NCBI GenBank assembly: GCA_017608385.1
Contig: JAFCFZ010000001.1
Span: 72,734 to 116,755, forward strand
Direction of reading: 5' to 3'
DNA: 44,022 nt
Source of the DNA: Candidatus Parvarchaeota archaeon
GTDB taxonomy: Archaea > Nanobdellota > Nanobdellia > B33-G15
In this document: one piece after another, positions 18,343-25,978 of the stretch
Layout: the number at the start of each line of letters is the position of its first letter
Position numbering within the stretch: position 1 is the stretch's first letter
Program-made: the position numbers and the translations under genes
Notes under the pieces: generated by a model
The model's database searches: none
What the model saw: only the letters and a program-made list of their open reading frames with translations
What the model was told of the DNA's origin: nothing

Positions 18343-18749
18343 TGGATTATGAAAAACTTTTGAAACGTGCAATGGATCAAGCTCCAAAAGAAAGTATAGA
18401 AAAATCAAGATTTGAGATTCCAAAAGCTATCTCCAAAGTCCAAGGAAATAGGACTACAATAACAAATTTTTCTAAAATTGTTGATCATTTAAATAGAAAA
18501 CCAGCACATGTTCTCAAATTTTTAGATAGAGAATTAGGAACCAACAGTGTTCTTGCTGAACAAACAGCCACATTTGTTGGAAAATTTAATAATTTAAAGA
18601 TAAATGAAAAAATCAAAAAATATGTGGATGAATTTATTCTTTGTAAAGAATGTCAAAAACCTGACACAAAAATAATCAAGGAGGGCAGAATAAGTGTTCT
18701 CAAATGCACTGCTTGTGGTGCAAGAAGACCTGTGAGGAGTATAAAATGA
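18339..18749 (+). CDS. Translation initiation factor aIF2 subunit beta
   Basis: 136 residues, the usual archaeal length. Residues ~20-100 match the eIF5/eIF2-beta core (VQGNRTTITNFSKIVDHLNR ... VLKFLDRELGT), and a C-terminal zinc ribbon carries CKEC ... CTAC. As part of the aIF2 heterotrimer it supports Met-tRNAi delivery to the small subunit. Two adjacent ATGs (18339 and 18342) are possible; 18339 overlaps the RPA stop. The stop overlaps DUF424 in an ATGA. Confidence 0.95.
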   Translation: MMDYEKLLKRAMDQAPKESIEKSRFEIPKAISKVQGNRTTITNFSKIVDHLNRKPAHVLKFLDRELGTNSVLAEQTATFVGKFNNLKINEKIKKYVDEFILCKECQKPDTKIIKEGRISVLKCTACGARRPVRSIK

Positions 18750-19051
18750 CTGTTGCCATAAAAATTCATAGAATTGATCAAGGAGGAATAATAGAAATAC
18801 TTGTGGCTCTTGCGGATATGGAACTAGTGGGAAAAACTCTAAAAGATGATTTTTTTGTGAGTTCAAGATTTTATCATGGAAAAGAACTAGAGGTGGACAA
18901 AATTGATTCTCTTCTTAAAAATGCAACTATAATTAATGCTGTTGGAGATAAATCAGTTAAAAAAATAATTTCTCTTGGTTTAGCTGATAAAGATTGTGTT
19001 ATAAATATAGGTAATGTTCCTCATGCTCAAGTTATTGTTATGGGAGATTAG
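18746..19051 (+). CDS. DUF424 family protein
   Basis: 101 residues from the ATG that overlaps the aIF2-beta stop (ATGA). An upstream ATG at 18704 lies inside aIF2-beta and is not favoured. The sequence MTVAIKIHRIDQGGIIEILV, then ALADMELVGKTLKDDFFVSSRFYHG and NIGNVPHAQVIVMGD, matches the archaea-restricted DUF424 family of unknown function. That family is often found beside translation genes. Coupling to aIF2-beta suggests a translation-related role, but this is inference only. Confidence 0.85.
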   Translation: MTVAIKIHRIDQGGIIEILVALADMELVGKTLKDDFFVSSRFYHGKELEVDKIDSLLKNATIINAVGDKSVKKIISLGLADKDCVINIGNVPHAQVIVMGD

Positions 19052-19055
19052 AACT

Positions 19056-19064
19056 CTTTTTAAA
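19056..19064 (+). promoter_or_regulatory. TATA box for the aIF1A operon
   Basis: TTTTTAAAG is centred ~27 nt upstream of the aIF1A ATG at 19088, with no Shine-Dalgarno. This predicts leaderless transcription. It would start a second transcriptional unit (aif1A-rio1-KH-top6B-top6A) inside the cluster. Confidence 0.6.
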
Positions 19065-19087
19065 GGAATAGTTTATTCTTTGTTTTT

Positions 19088-19384
19088 ATGGAACAAAAAA
19101 AAGAAGAATTTAGAGTTAGATTACCAAGAGGAGAAGAAATAATTGGTATTGTTGAGCAATTGTTGGGTTGCAGAAAGATGTATGTGAGATGCACAGATGG
19201 TGTTGTAAGGCATTGTAGGGTTCCAGGAAGATTTGCAAGAAGAATATGGGTAAAACCAAAAAATGTAATTATTATCAAACCATGGCCAATAAGCAAAGAT
19301 AAAGGAGATGTAATATACAAATATACCGCAGCTCAAGTGGACTGGCTTAGAAGAAATGGTCATCTTAAATTTGAGGACATATGA
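19088..19384 (+). CDS. Translation initiation factor aIF1A
   Basis: 98 residues with an S1-like OB fold: RVRLPRGEEIIGIVEQLLG, RKMYVRCTDGVVRHCRVPG and KNVIIIKPW. It binds the A site of the small subunit during initiation. Family length is ~95-115, so it is complete. Its last bases overlap the RIO kinase start (19381) by 4, giving an ATGA. Confidence 0.96.
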   Translation: MEQKKEEFRVRLPRGEEIIGIVEQLLGCRKMYVRCTDGVVRHCRVPGRFARRIWVKPKNVIIIKPWPISKDKGDVIYKYTAAQVDWLRRNGHLKFEDI

Positions 19385-20019
19385 GAGAAGAATTTAAAGT
19401 TTATCAGGGAGTTTTTGACGATTTTACTATTAAAACTCTTTACACTCTTTCTTTAAAGCATTTTGAAACAATAGAAGGACCTATTAAAACAGGTAAAGAA
19501 GCTGATGTTTACTCTTTATTAACCGAAAAAGGAAGGGTTGCTGCTAAAATCTTCAGAATAGAAACTTCAAATTTCAAAACAATGAGAGAATATATTATAG
19601 GAGATAATAGATTTCCTTATATTCGTAAAGGGAAGAGGAAAATGGTCTTTGCATGGGCTAAAAAAGAATTTAGTAATTTACAAAGAGCCATAGATATGGG
19701 AATAAGAGCACCAGAACCCATTGCATTTAAAAATAACGTAATCCTCATGGAATTCATTGGAAATGAAAAACCAGCGATTGCAGCAAAGGATAATCCTCCC
19801 AAAAACAAGGAAAAATGGAGAAAAATTATAAATAATTACATGGAAACTATGAAAAAATATGATTTTGTGCATGGAGACTTAAATGAATTTAATGTGTTAA
19901 ATCATAAAGAGGAACCTATTTTAATTGATTGGGCACAAGCAGTATTTAAAGAACACCCATTATATGAAAAGATGTGGAAAAGAGATATGAAAAACGTAAA
20001 AAGGTGGTTAAGTGGATAA
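19381..20019 (+). CDS. RIO-type serine/threonine kinase (Rio1-like)
   Basis: 212 residues. The RIO hallmarks are present: a P-loop-like GPIKTGKEADVY (residues ~34-45) followed by VAAKIF with the catalytic Lys, hinge ILMEFIG, catalytic loop FVHGDLNEFNVL and metal-binding ILIDWAQAV. This Asp motif is Rio1-like rather than the IDFPQ of Rio2. Rio1 acts in late 40S/30S maturation. Neighbours aIF1A and a Pno1-like KH protein support a ribosome-assembly role. It overlaps both neighbours. Confidence 0.94.
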   Translation: MREEFKVYQGVFDDFTIKTLYTLSLKHFETIEGPIKTGKEADVYSLLTEKGRVAAKIFRIETSNFKTMREYIIGDNRFPYIRKGKRKMVFAWAKKEFSNLQRAIDMGIRAPEPIAFKNNVILMEFIGNEKPAIAAKDNPPKNKEKWRKIINNYMETMKKYDFVHGDLNEFNVLNHKEEPILIDWAQAVFKEHPLYEKMWKRDMKNVKRWLSG

Positions 20020-20527
20020 AGAAGAGTTTTTGATAGTTAGGAGGTCTAGAATCAAAAAAATCAAGGAAAACCAAGAACTTTTAGAAAAAAGTCTTGAAGT
20101 TAAGATCAAGATAGGTCCCAGAGCAGAAGTAACAATAACAGGAGATGGAATGGAATGTTGGGACGCTAAAAATGTCTTGAAAGCGATTTCAGAAGGTTTT
20201 ATAATTGATAGAGCTATGCTTCTCAAAAATGAGAAATATGTTATGGAATCTATTGAAATAGAGGATTTTGCCAAGAAAAGAGATGATGAAAAGAGGATAT
20301 TGGCAAGAGCAATTGGGAGAGATGGCTCAGCAAGAAGAAAAATAGAGGAATTTACTGATTGTTTTATTAAAATCAATGAGAAAACAATAAATATAGTAGG
20401 AGAATATGAGGATGTAATGGACGCAAAAGAAGGATTTATTAAGTTATTAGATGGGGCTACTCACTCCGCTGTTTTTCGCTTTCTGGAAAAGAAAATACGG
20501 GACAAAAGAATAAAAAGGATAATTTAG
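20012..20527 (+). CDS. KH-domain RNA-binding protein, Pno1/Dim2-like
   Basis: 171 residues starting at a GTG that overlaps the RIO stop by 8 bases. Two KH-like units are visible; the second carries a GxxG loop (AIGRDGSARRKIEEFTD) and VGEYEDVMDAKEGFIKLL. The domain order and position next to rio1 match archaeal homologues of Pno1/Dim2, which bind the 3' end of pre-16S rRNA during maturation. The tail is rich in Lys/Arg. The stop codon shares a base with the GTG at 20527. Confidence 0.9.
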   Translation: MDKEEFLIVRRSRIKKIKENQELLEKSLEVKIKIGPRAEVTITGDGMECWDAKNVLKAISEGFIIDRAMLLKNEKYVMESIEIEDFAKKRDDEKRILARAIGRDGSARRKIEEFTDCFIKINEKTINIVGEYEDVMDAKEGFIKLLDGATHSAVFRFLEKKIRDKRIKRII

Positions 20528-20538
20528 TGGTTTTGCCT

Positions 20539-22470
20539 ATGACTATTGCAGATGACCTAGCTAAGAATCAGAGAAGCATTTCTGTAGCTGAATTTTTCGA
20601 GAAAAATAGGCATTTGTTAGGCTTTGATTCTAAAACAAAAGCTGTTTTAACATGTGTTAAAGAAGCAGTAGATAATGCAATGGATGCTTGTGAGGATATG
20701 GCAGCTGAAATCAAAAAAAAGATTGATGTTGCTGAGAAAGCAAAGAAGGACACAACCGAATTAAAGCAAATGTTAAAAGATACTTTGCCCGAAATAAAGG
20801 TTAAAGTCATGAAAGCAGCAGATACTTGGACATTGGTAGAAAACCCAGGAAAAGACGATGAAAGGGTTGTGGGAGAGATTTTTCTAAAAGATGGAAAAAT
20901 AGTTGATGTTGTTGGGATAAAATTTGTGAAAAAAACAAGAGAAGTCATTGCAGGAACTAATAGAAAGTCATCTCAATATGAATTCAAAGACGGAGAAACA
21001 AGCATTTTCATAAAAAGAGAGCCATGGCAAGAAGTTCCATATTACACAGTTTTCCTCAGTTCAGTAAAGGAAAATGGAAAAACATTAACAAGAAATTATA
21101 GTTTAAGAACAAATATCACCAGATACAGAATTTCAGTGGAAGATAATGGTCCTGGGATTGTTAAGGAACAAATTCCAAAGATATTTGGTTCTCTCTTATA
21201 TGGTTCAAAATTTCATATTCTAAAGCAATCAAGAGGACAGCAGGGAATAGGTATTTCTGCTGCTGTTTTATATGGTCAATTAACCACAGGTAAACCTGCT
21301 ATTATAACTTCTAAAATAAGCAAGAAAAACAAAGCTTCTCAATTAAAAATAATAATTGATACTCTAAATAACAGGCCTGAAATTGTTGATGAAACAATTG
21401 TAGAGGATGATAAAGACCATGGAACTAGGATTGATATTGAAATGGAGGGAATTTATACAAAATCTGTAGCTATTTTCTTAAAAAGAACTTCAATTGTTAA
21501 TCCTCATGCTAAAATAATTCTTATTGATCCAGAAGGGAAAAAGTATCTTTTCAAAAGAACTTCAAACAAATTTCCAAAAGATCCAATCCCAATAAAACCA
21601 CACCCCCATGGAACTGAAATGGGTATTTTATTAAGAATGTTAAAAACAACAAATGCAAAGACTTTATTGAGCTTTTTAACAGGTGATTTTTCAAGAGTTG
21701 GAGCAAATTCAGGTAAAAGAATTATAGAAAAGGCTAAATTAGACCCAAAAATGAAACCGGATGTTATCACAAGAGAACAGGCAAGCAAATTAATTGCTGC
21801 AATGCATTCTGCTAAATTATTGAGACCTCCTACTGATTGTTTGTCTCCAATTGGGGAAGCATTAAGTGAAAGTCTTTTTGGAGAGTTAAAGGCAGAATAT
21901 GTTGTAACTACAACAAGAGAACCTTCAGTTTATAGGGGGATTCCTTTTCAGGTTGAAGTAGGTCTTGCTTATGGTGGATCAATTGGAGGTTCAGATTCAT
22001 CAGCTAAAATCTTAAGATTTGCAAATAAAATGCCTTTATTATGGGACATGAGTGCCTGTGCCTTAGCAAATGCAATTAAAACAATGGACTGGAGAAGATA
22101 TGGGTTAAATCAACCAGGGGGACAAGGAATGCCTAATGGACCAATTGCAATTGTTGTTCACTTCTTTTCTGCATGGGTACCTTATACTAGCGAAGGTAAA
22201 ACAGCTATTGCTAATTATCCTTTAATTGTTAAAGAAATCAGATTAGCTTTACAAGATGCATCAAGAAAATTAAGAAGATATATTACAAAAAAATATAGTG
22301 TTGAGAAAAGTAAGAAAAGGGTTTCATTGTTTATAAGATATGCTGACCTTATTTCTGATGCATTAGAAAGTTTAACAGAAAAAAAGAAAGATGAAGTAGA
22401 TAAGGTTATCAAAAAAGTGTTAAAAGATAAGTATGGAGATGTTTATGACAGAGTCAAAAAAGAAGCTTAA
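20539..22470 (+). CDS. top6B: DNA topoisomerase VI subunit B with enlarged ATPase domain
   Basis: 643 residues from ATG 20539; an in-frame GTG at 20527 is possible. The N-terminus (ISVAEFFEKNRHLLGFD) and GHKL motifs are clear: N box EAVDNAMDAC (~42-51), G1 DNGPGI (~202), and QQGIGISAAVLYGQ. The transducer domain follows with GMPNGPIAIVVHFFSAW. Typical archaeal Top6B is ~530 residues, and the N box and G1 box are ~30-35 residues apart; here the gap is ~155. The extra ~120 residues fall in the hairpin before G1. It forms the A2B2 type IIB topoisomerase with top6A just downstream (38-base overlap). Confidence 0.95.
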   Translation: MTIADDLAKNQRSISVAEFFEKNRHLLGFDSKTKAVLTCVKEAVDNAMDACEDMAAEIKKKIDVAEKAKKDTTELKQMLKDTLPEIKVKVMKAADTWTLVENPGKDDERVVGEIFLKDGKIVDVVGIKFVKKTREVIAGTNRKSSQYEFKDGETSIFIKREPWQEVPYYTVFLSSVKENGKTLTRNYSLRTNITRYRISVEDNGPGIVKEQIPKIFGSLLYGSKFHILKQSRGQQGIGISAAVLYGQLTTGKPAIITSKISKKNKASQLKIIIDTLNNRPEIVDETIVEDDKDHGTRIDIEMEGIYTKSVAIFLKRTSIVNPHAKIILIDPEGKKYLFKRTSNKFPKDPIPIKPHPHGTEMGILLRMLKTTNAKTLLSFLTGDFSRVGANSGKRIIEKAKLDPKMKPDVITREQASKLIAAMHSAKLLRPPTDCLSPIGEALSESLFGELKAEYVVTTTREPSVYRGIPFQVEVGLAYGGSIGGSDSSAKILRFANKMPLLWDMSACALANAIKTMDWRRYGLNQPGGQGMPNGPIAIVVHFFSAWVPYTSEGKTAIANYPLIVKEIRLALQDASRKLRRYITKKYSVEKSKKRVSLFIRYADLISDALESLTEKKKDEVDKVIKKVLKDKYGDVYDRVKKEA

Positions 22471-23527
22471 GGAACTAGGAAATAAAATTTTTAACGAGTT
22501 TAAAACTGGAAAAAATCCAACAATAGAGATTCCTATAAGGTCCTTAAAAAATGTAGAATATATCCCTGAAAAAGGATTAATTACTTTGGGTGGAGAAACT
22601 TCCAAGAGGTTTTTCTTCAATATTGCTCATACAAAGAAGTTCATGCAAACGTTAATGGTTGCCAAAATGGCTAAAAAATTAGTTGAAGAAAATGCCACAA
22701 CCAGTATAAGAGACTTATTTTATTCATTAAAAATACCCATCCCTGGAATGAAAGATAATATATTCAATGACCAAAAAGAGTCGGATCCCATTATAGAAGA
22801 TTTGGAGGTTTCTTTGGACTTATTAAGAGAAGAAATGAATTTGAGAGCAGACAAGAAGGGAACAATGATTGGAGATTTGGTTATAGAAGATGCGGGAGAT
22901 GAGATTGACTTAAGGAAACAAGGTTCTGGAGGATGGAGTATTCCTTCTAAAGTTGAGTCAGATGTTATCAAATTCAAAGAACACTCAGCAAAATTTATAT
23001 TGTTTGTGGAAAAATCAGCTATTTGGGAGAGGTTGAATGAGGATAAGGTTTGGAAAAAATTAAATTGTATAATGATAACAGGTAAGGGTCAACCTAGTAG
23101 AGGAATTAGAAGATTACTCCATAGAATGAGATATGAATTAAATTTACCAGTTATTGTTTTTAATGATGCAGATCCATGGGGATATTATATTCACAGTGTT
23201 ATTAAGCAAGGTTCAATCAATCTTGCTTTCTTAAGCCAAAAAGTAGGTGTTCCAGATGCAAAATATCTTGGTTTAACAACAAAAGATATGAAAAAATTTG
23301 GAATAAGCAGGAATGTTTCTGAACCCTTATCTCCAGTTGACATCAAAAGAGCTAAGGAATTATTAAAATATAAGTGGTTCCAAACAAAGGATTGGCAAGA
23401 AGAGATAACTCATATGCTTAAAGAAGGTAGAAAATTAGAAATGGAGGCTTTATCTAACAAAGGAATTAGCTATGTTTCTGAAGAATATCTTCCACAAAAA
23501 GTATCTGAAAAAGATTTCTTAATTTAA
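22433..23527 (+). CDS. top6A: DNA topoisomerase VI subunit A
   Basis: 364 residues (an ATG at 22445 would give 360). This is the DNA-cleaving subunit related to Spo11. Winged-helix catalytic motif SIRDLFYSLK holds a single Tyr (~residue 97), so the nucleophile is unambiguous. The Toprim domain follows with FVEKSAIWERL (Glu) and FNDADPWGYY (D-x-D). Length is normal. It overlaps top6B and is followed after ~90 bases by tRNA-Asn. Confidence 0.96.
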   Translation: MEMFMTESKKKLKELGNKIFNEFKTGKNPTIEIPIRSLKNVEYIPEKGLITLGGETSKRFFFNIAHTKKFMQTLMVAKMAKKLVEENATTSIRDLFYSLKIPIPGMKDNIFNDQKESDPIIEDLEVSLDLLREEMNLRADKKGTMIGDLVIEDAGDEIDLRKQGSGGWSIPSKVESDVIKFKEHSAKFILFVEKSAIWERLNEDKVWKKLNCIMITGKGQPSRGIRRLLHRMRYELNLPVIVFNDADPWGYYIHSVIKQGSINLAFLSQKVGVPDAKYLGLTTKDMKKFGISRNVSEPLSPVDIKRAKELLKYKWFQTKDWQEEITHMLKEGRKLEMEALSNKGISYVSEEYLPQKVSEKDFLI

Positions 23528-23619
23528 CCTATTGTTTTGCCATAATTTGTTTCGTAAGAACTGTTTTTTTAAATATATTCAAATAGTTTAAAAACGGAAT
23601 AGGATTTTAGTTTTCTTGA

Positions 23620-23691
23620 GCCCCGATAGCTCAGCGGTAGAGCGTTCGGCTGTTAACCGAAAGGTCGCAGGTTCGAATCCTGTTCGGGGCG
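23620..23691 (+). tRNA. tRNA-Asn(GTT)
   Basis: A 72-base cloverleaf. Acceptor GCCCCGA pairs with TCGGGGC, discriminator G; D arm GCTC/GAGC; anticodon stem TTCGG/CCGAA with loop CTGTTAA; T arm GCAGG/CCTGT. Anticodon GTT is at 23652-23654. No intron and no encoded CCA. TTTAAAAA at 23588-23595 is ~28 nt upstream as a TATA box. Confidence 0.96.
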
Positions 23692-23719
23692 CTTCTAAAT
23701 TTCTCAGAATCATTAATAT

Positions 23720-23756
23720 GGAAGGGAAAACCCTCCCATTACCATTGGGGTGGTAA
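23720..23756. other. Two adjacent hairpins between tRNA-Asn and the next gene
   Basis: First hairpin: GG-A-AGGG, loop AAAA, CCCT-CC (23720-23736). Second: TTACCA, loop TTGGGG, TGGTAA (23739-23756), six perfect pairs. They lie in the 141-base gap after tRNA-Asn, with a TTTTT run about 40 bases on. They could be a terminator or a small RNA; nothing further supports either. Confidence 0.4.
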
Positions 23757-23832
23757 AGTTATCTCATGATGTCTAGTATGATATATAAACTTTTTCCAGA
23801 AGTTTTAAAAAGAAAAGAATAAAGTTTGAGGA

Positions 23833-24078
23833 TTAAACTTTGTAAACCAGGTCACCCACACTAACTTTTGCCTTCATTTTCATACCTACCTCATCTCCGG
23901 GCCCTGCTTCTTCAATTTTATTGTGGTCTATCTGCATGGATGAAATTTCTTGTTCAAATTCCTCTCCATCTTTTCTCTTGATTTTTATTGTGTCACCCAA
24001 TCTGATCTCTCCATTTAATTCTATAATTGCTACATTAATTTTTGAGAAAAAATGGGTGATTTTGCCTACCTCTTCCAT
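23833..24078 (-). CDS. EF-Tu domain 2-like small beta-barrel protein
   Basis: 81 residues. NVAIIELNGEIRLGDTIKIK, IDHNKIEEAGPGDEVGMKMK and KVSVGDLVYKV match the second beta-barrel domain of translation GTPases as a stand-alone protein, a type known in archaea as a translation-elongation-factor-like protein. There is no GTPase domain. Function is not established. A TATA-like AATATATC lies ~27 nt upstream on this strand, so the mRNA is probably leaderless. It is divergent from hisS. Confidence 0.8.
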   Translation of the reverse strand: MEEVGKITHFFSKINVAIIELNGEIRLGDTIKIKRKDGEEFEQEISSMQIDHNKIEEAGPGDEVGMKMKAKVSVGDLVYKV

Positions 24079-24164
24079 TTCAATTTAATTATGTATTCCA
24101 AAGATATATTCTTTTCTAATCAAAATAGTAAAAATAAAAAGGGAGGAAAGAGAGTGAAAATATC

Positions 24165-25421
24165 ATGAAAATGCAGAATCCAAAGGGTATGAAAGATTTT
24201 TTACCTGAAGAGAAAAAGAGAATGGATTGGATACTGCAAAGAATAGAAAATGTTTTTGAACTTTATGGGTTTGAACCTTTAGAAACTCCCGCCATAGAAT
24301 ATGCTAAATTATTGGAAGGAAAGTATGGAGAGGAAGAAAAATTGATTTATAAATTTAAAGACAAAGCAGGAAGAATGTTGTCTCTTAGATATGATCAAAC
24401 AGCACCATTAGCTAGGGTAGTTGCTTCTAATCCACAAATGATTAAACCTTTGAAAAGGTATGTTATTGGAAAAGCGTGGAGATATGAAAATCCTCAAAAA
24501 TCGAGATACAGAGAATTTTATCAAGCAGATATAGATATTGTTGGTTCTAATCAAATGTTAGCAGATGCAGAAATAATTGCTTGTGCTAATCAAATTCTAA
24601 AGGAATTGGGTTTCAAAAACATCAAAACCAGAATAAATAATAGAAAAATGATGGATGAATTAATGGATAAATTAGGGATAAAAAAGAAATTAGATGTTTA
24701 TAGATCAATTGATAAAATTGACAAAATAGATAAAAGAGGAGTTGAAAAAGAACTAAAAAACAAAAAAGTTAAAAAAGTCAAGGAAATCATGAAAATAGTT
24801 TCTATAAAAGGTAATAATAATAGTAAAATCAAAGAAGTGGAAAAAATATTAGGAAAATCAGAGGGATTATCCGAATTAAGGGTACTTTTCAAATATTTAG
24901 ATTATTACAAGGTTAATTTTGAATTCAATCTTTCACTAGTTAGGGGTTTAGATTATTACACTGGTCCTGTTTTTGAAATAGTGGGAGAGTTTGGGTCTCT
25001 TGCAGGAGGAGGCAGGTATGATAAATTAATTGGTGCCTTTACTGGGAAAGATATTCCTGCAACAGGAATTTCTTTTGGACCAGATAGGATCTTAGATCTT
25101 ATGGAAGAAAATAATATGTTTGAAACTCAAATGCCAAAAGCAAGTGTTTTTGTCGCAAGAATAGGAAATGTTGACAAAGAAGTTATTAAAATAATCAAAA
25201 AATTAAGAGACGATGGAATCAATACCGAAACAGAAGTTATGGGAAGGAATTTGAGAAAACAAATGGAATATGTTAACAAAAAAAATATTCCTATAATGGT
25301 AATTGTTGGAGAAAATGATTTGAAAGTTAATGAGGTTGTTATAAAACAAATGGATTCAGGAGAGGAGATACGAACCAATCTAGGAACAATAAGTTTTAAG
25401 ATCAATGAGTTTTTGAAATGA
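24165..25421 (+). CDS. hisS: Histidyl-tRNA synthetase
   Basis: 418-residue class II synthetase. It starts MKMQNPKGMKDFLPEE, then has a motif 1 region. Motif 2 segments follow (LRYDQTAPLARVVAS, KAWRYENPQKSRYREFYQAD), then the histidine loop VRGLDYYTGPVFEI and motif 3 GISFGPDRIL. A C-terminal anticodon-binding domain follows. Length matches the family. The charged helical stretch around residues 180-240 is Lys-rich. A GGGAGG lies 15-20 bases upstream, in front of a four-codon frame (GTG AAA ATA TCA TGA) whose stop overlaps the hisS ATG. The cognate tRNA-His is at 30442. Confidence 0.95.
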   Translation: MKMQNPKGMKDFLPEEKKRMDWILQRIENVFELYGFEPLETPAIEYAKLLEGKYGEEEKLIYKFKDKAGRMLSLRYDQTAPLARVVASNPQMIKPLKRYVIGKAWRYENPQKSRYREFYQADIDIVGSNQMLADAEIIACANQILKELGFKNIKTRINNRKMMDELMDKLGIKKKLDVYRSIDKIDKIDKRGVEKELKNKKVKKVKEIMKIVSIKGNNNSKIKEVEKILGKSEGLSELRVLFKYLDYYKVNFEFNLSLVRGLDYYTGPVFEIVGEFGSLAGGGRYDKLIGAFTGKDIPATGISFGPDRILDLMEENNMFETQMPKASVFVARIGNVDKEVIKIIKKLRDDGINTETEVMGRNLRKQMEYVNKKNIPIMVIVGENDLKVNEVVIKQMDSGEEIRTNLGTISFKINEFLK

Positions 25422-25840
25422 TTATTAAAAATTTAGATCCAAAAAAAATACTTGTTGGGATGATCCTATTAATACTCTTTTTTACTCTTTATGAGAGATT
25501 CACCAATCCTATTTTTATGACAATGATAGGAATGAGTGGAACAAGTGAAAGAGGAACTTCCATAATGTTGAGTTTTATCAGTCCATTAATAATTATAGGA
25601 ATAATTGCTGCCATAATGTTCTATGTCTTAAGAATACATCCAATTAATTCATTTATGATTGCAATGATCGGATTTATGGTTTATTTTCTTTTCACAAGCC
25701 CAACATTTTTCTCAATAATTGGGTTATCTTATTCTGAACAGGTAAAAGCAATAATATGGATTGATTATTTGAGACCAATAGTTATAACATGCATAATTTT
25801 AGCATCGGTTCTTGTACTTATGGAGTCAAAAAGAAGGTAG
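25418..25840 (+). CDS. Small multi-pass membrane protein, unknown
   Basis: 140 residues with four predicted hydrophobic segments: around 13-25, 46-70, 75-95 and 112-132. It ends in a short basic tail (ESKRR). The ATG overlaps the hisS stop (ATGA), so it is co-translated with hisS, though no functional link is evident. I do not recognise a family. Confidence 0.75.
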   Translation: MIIKNLDPKKILVGMILLILFFTLYERFTNPIFMTMIGMSGTSERGTSIMLSFISPLIIIGIIAAIMFYVLRIHPINSFMIAMIGFMVYFLFTSPTFFSIIGLSYSEQVKAIIWIDYLRPIVITCIILASVLVLMESKRR

Positions 25841-25880
25841 TCAAAAGAATTAAAAACTCATCCTTTTTTCCTTAATTAGC

Positions 25881-25971
25881 GGACCCGTGGCCTAGTCTGG
25901 CGGGGCGCTGGTCTTATAAGTCCACGTCCTAAGAGAACCAGAAGTCGCCGGTTCAAATCCGGCCGGGTCCA
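25881..25971 (+). tRNA. tRNA-Ile(TAT) with a 17-base intron
   Basis: Acceptor GGACCCG/CGGGTCC, discriminator A; T arm GCCGG/CCGGC with loop TTCAAAT; anticodon stem CTGGT/ACCAG. The loop region is 24 bases. It folds as a bulge-helix-bulge: central helix CTTA/TAAG flanked by three-base bulges TAA and AGA. Cutting each bulge between its second and third base removes 25919-25935 and leaves a seven-base loop CTTATAA, anticodon TAT at 25915-25917, with the intron in the canonical 37/38 position. UAU reads AUA. ATTAAAAA about 29 nt upstream is the likely TATA box. Confidence 0.88.
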
Positions 25972-25978
25972 CTTAAAT

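Noticed and set aside
23692-23832. C/D-box RNA or second tRNA after tRNA-Asn
   Set aside because: An ATGATGT resembles a C box but no matching D box and guide layout is seen; only two hairpins are supportable.
24165-25421. HisZ (regulatory paralogue) instead of HisRS
   Set aside because: Motifs 2 and 3, the VRGLDYYTG histidine loop and a C-terminal anticodon domain are all present, as in true HisRS.
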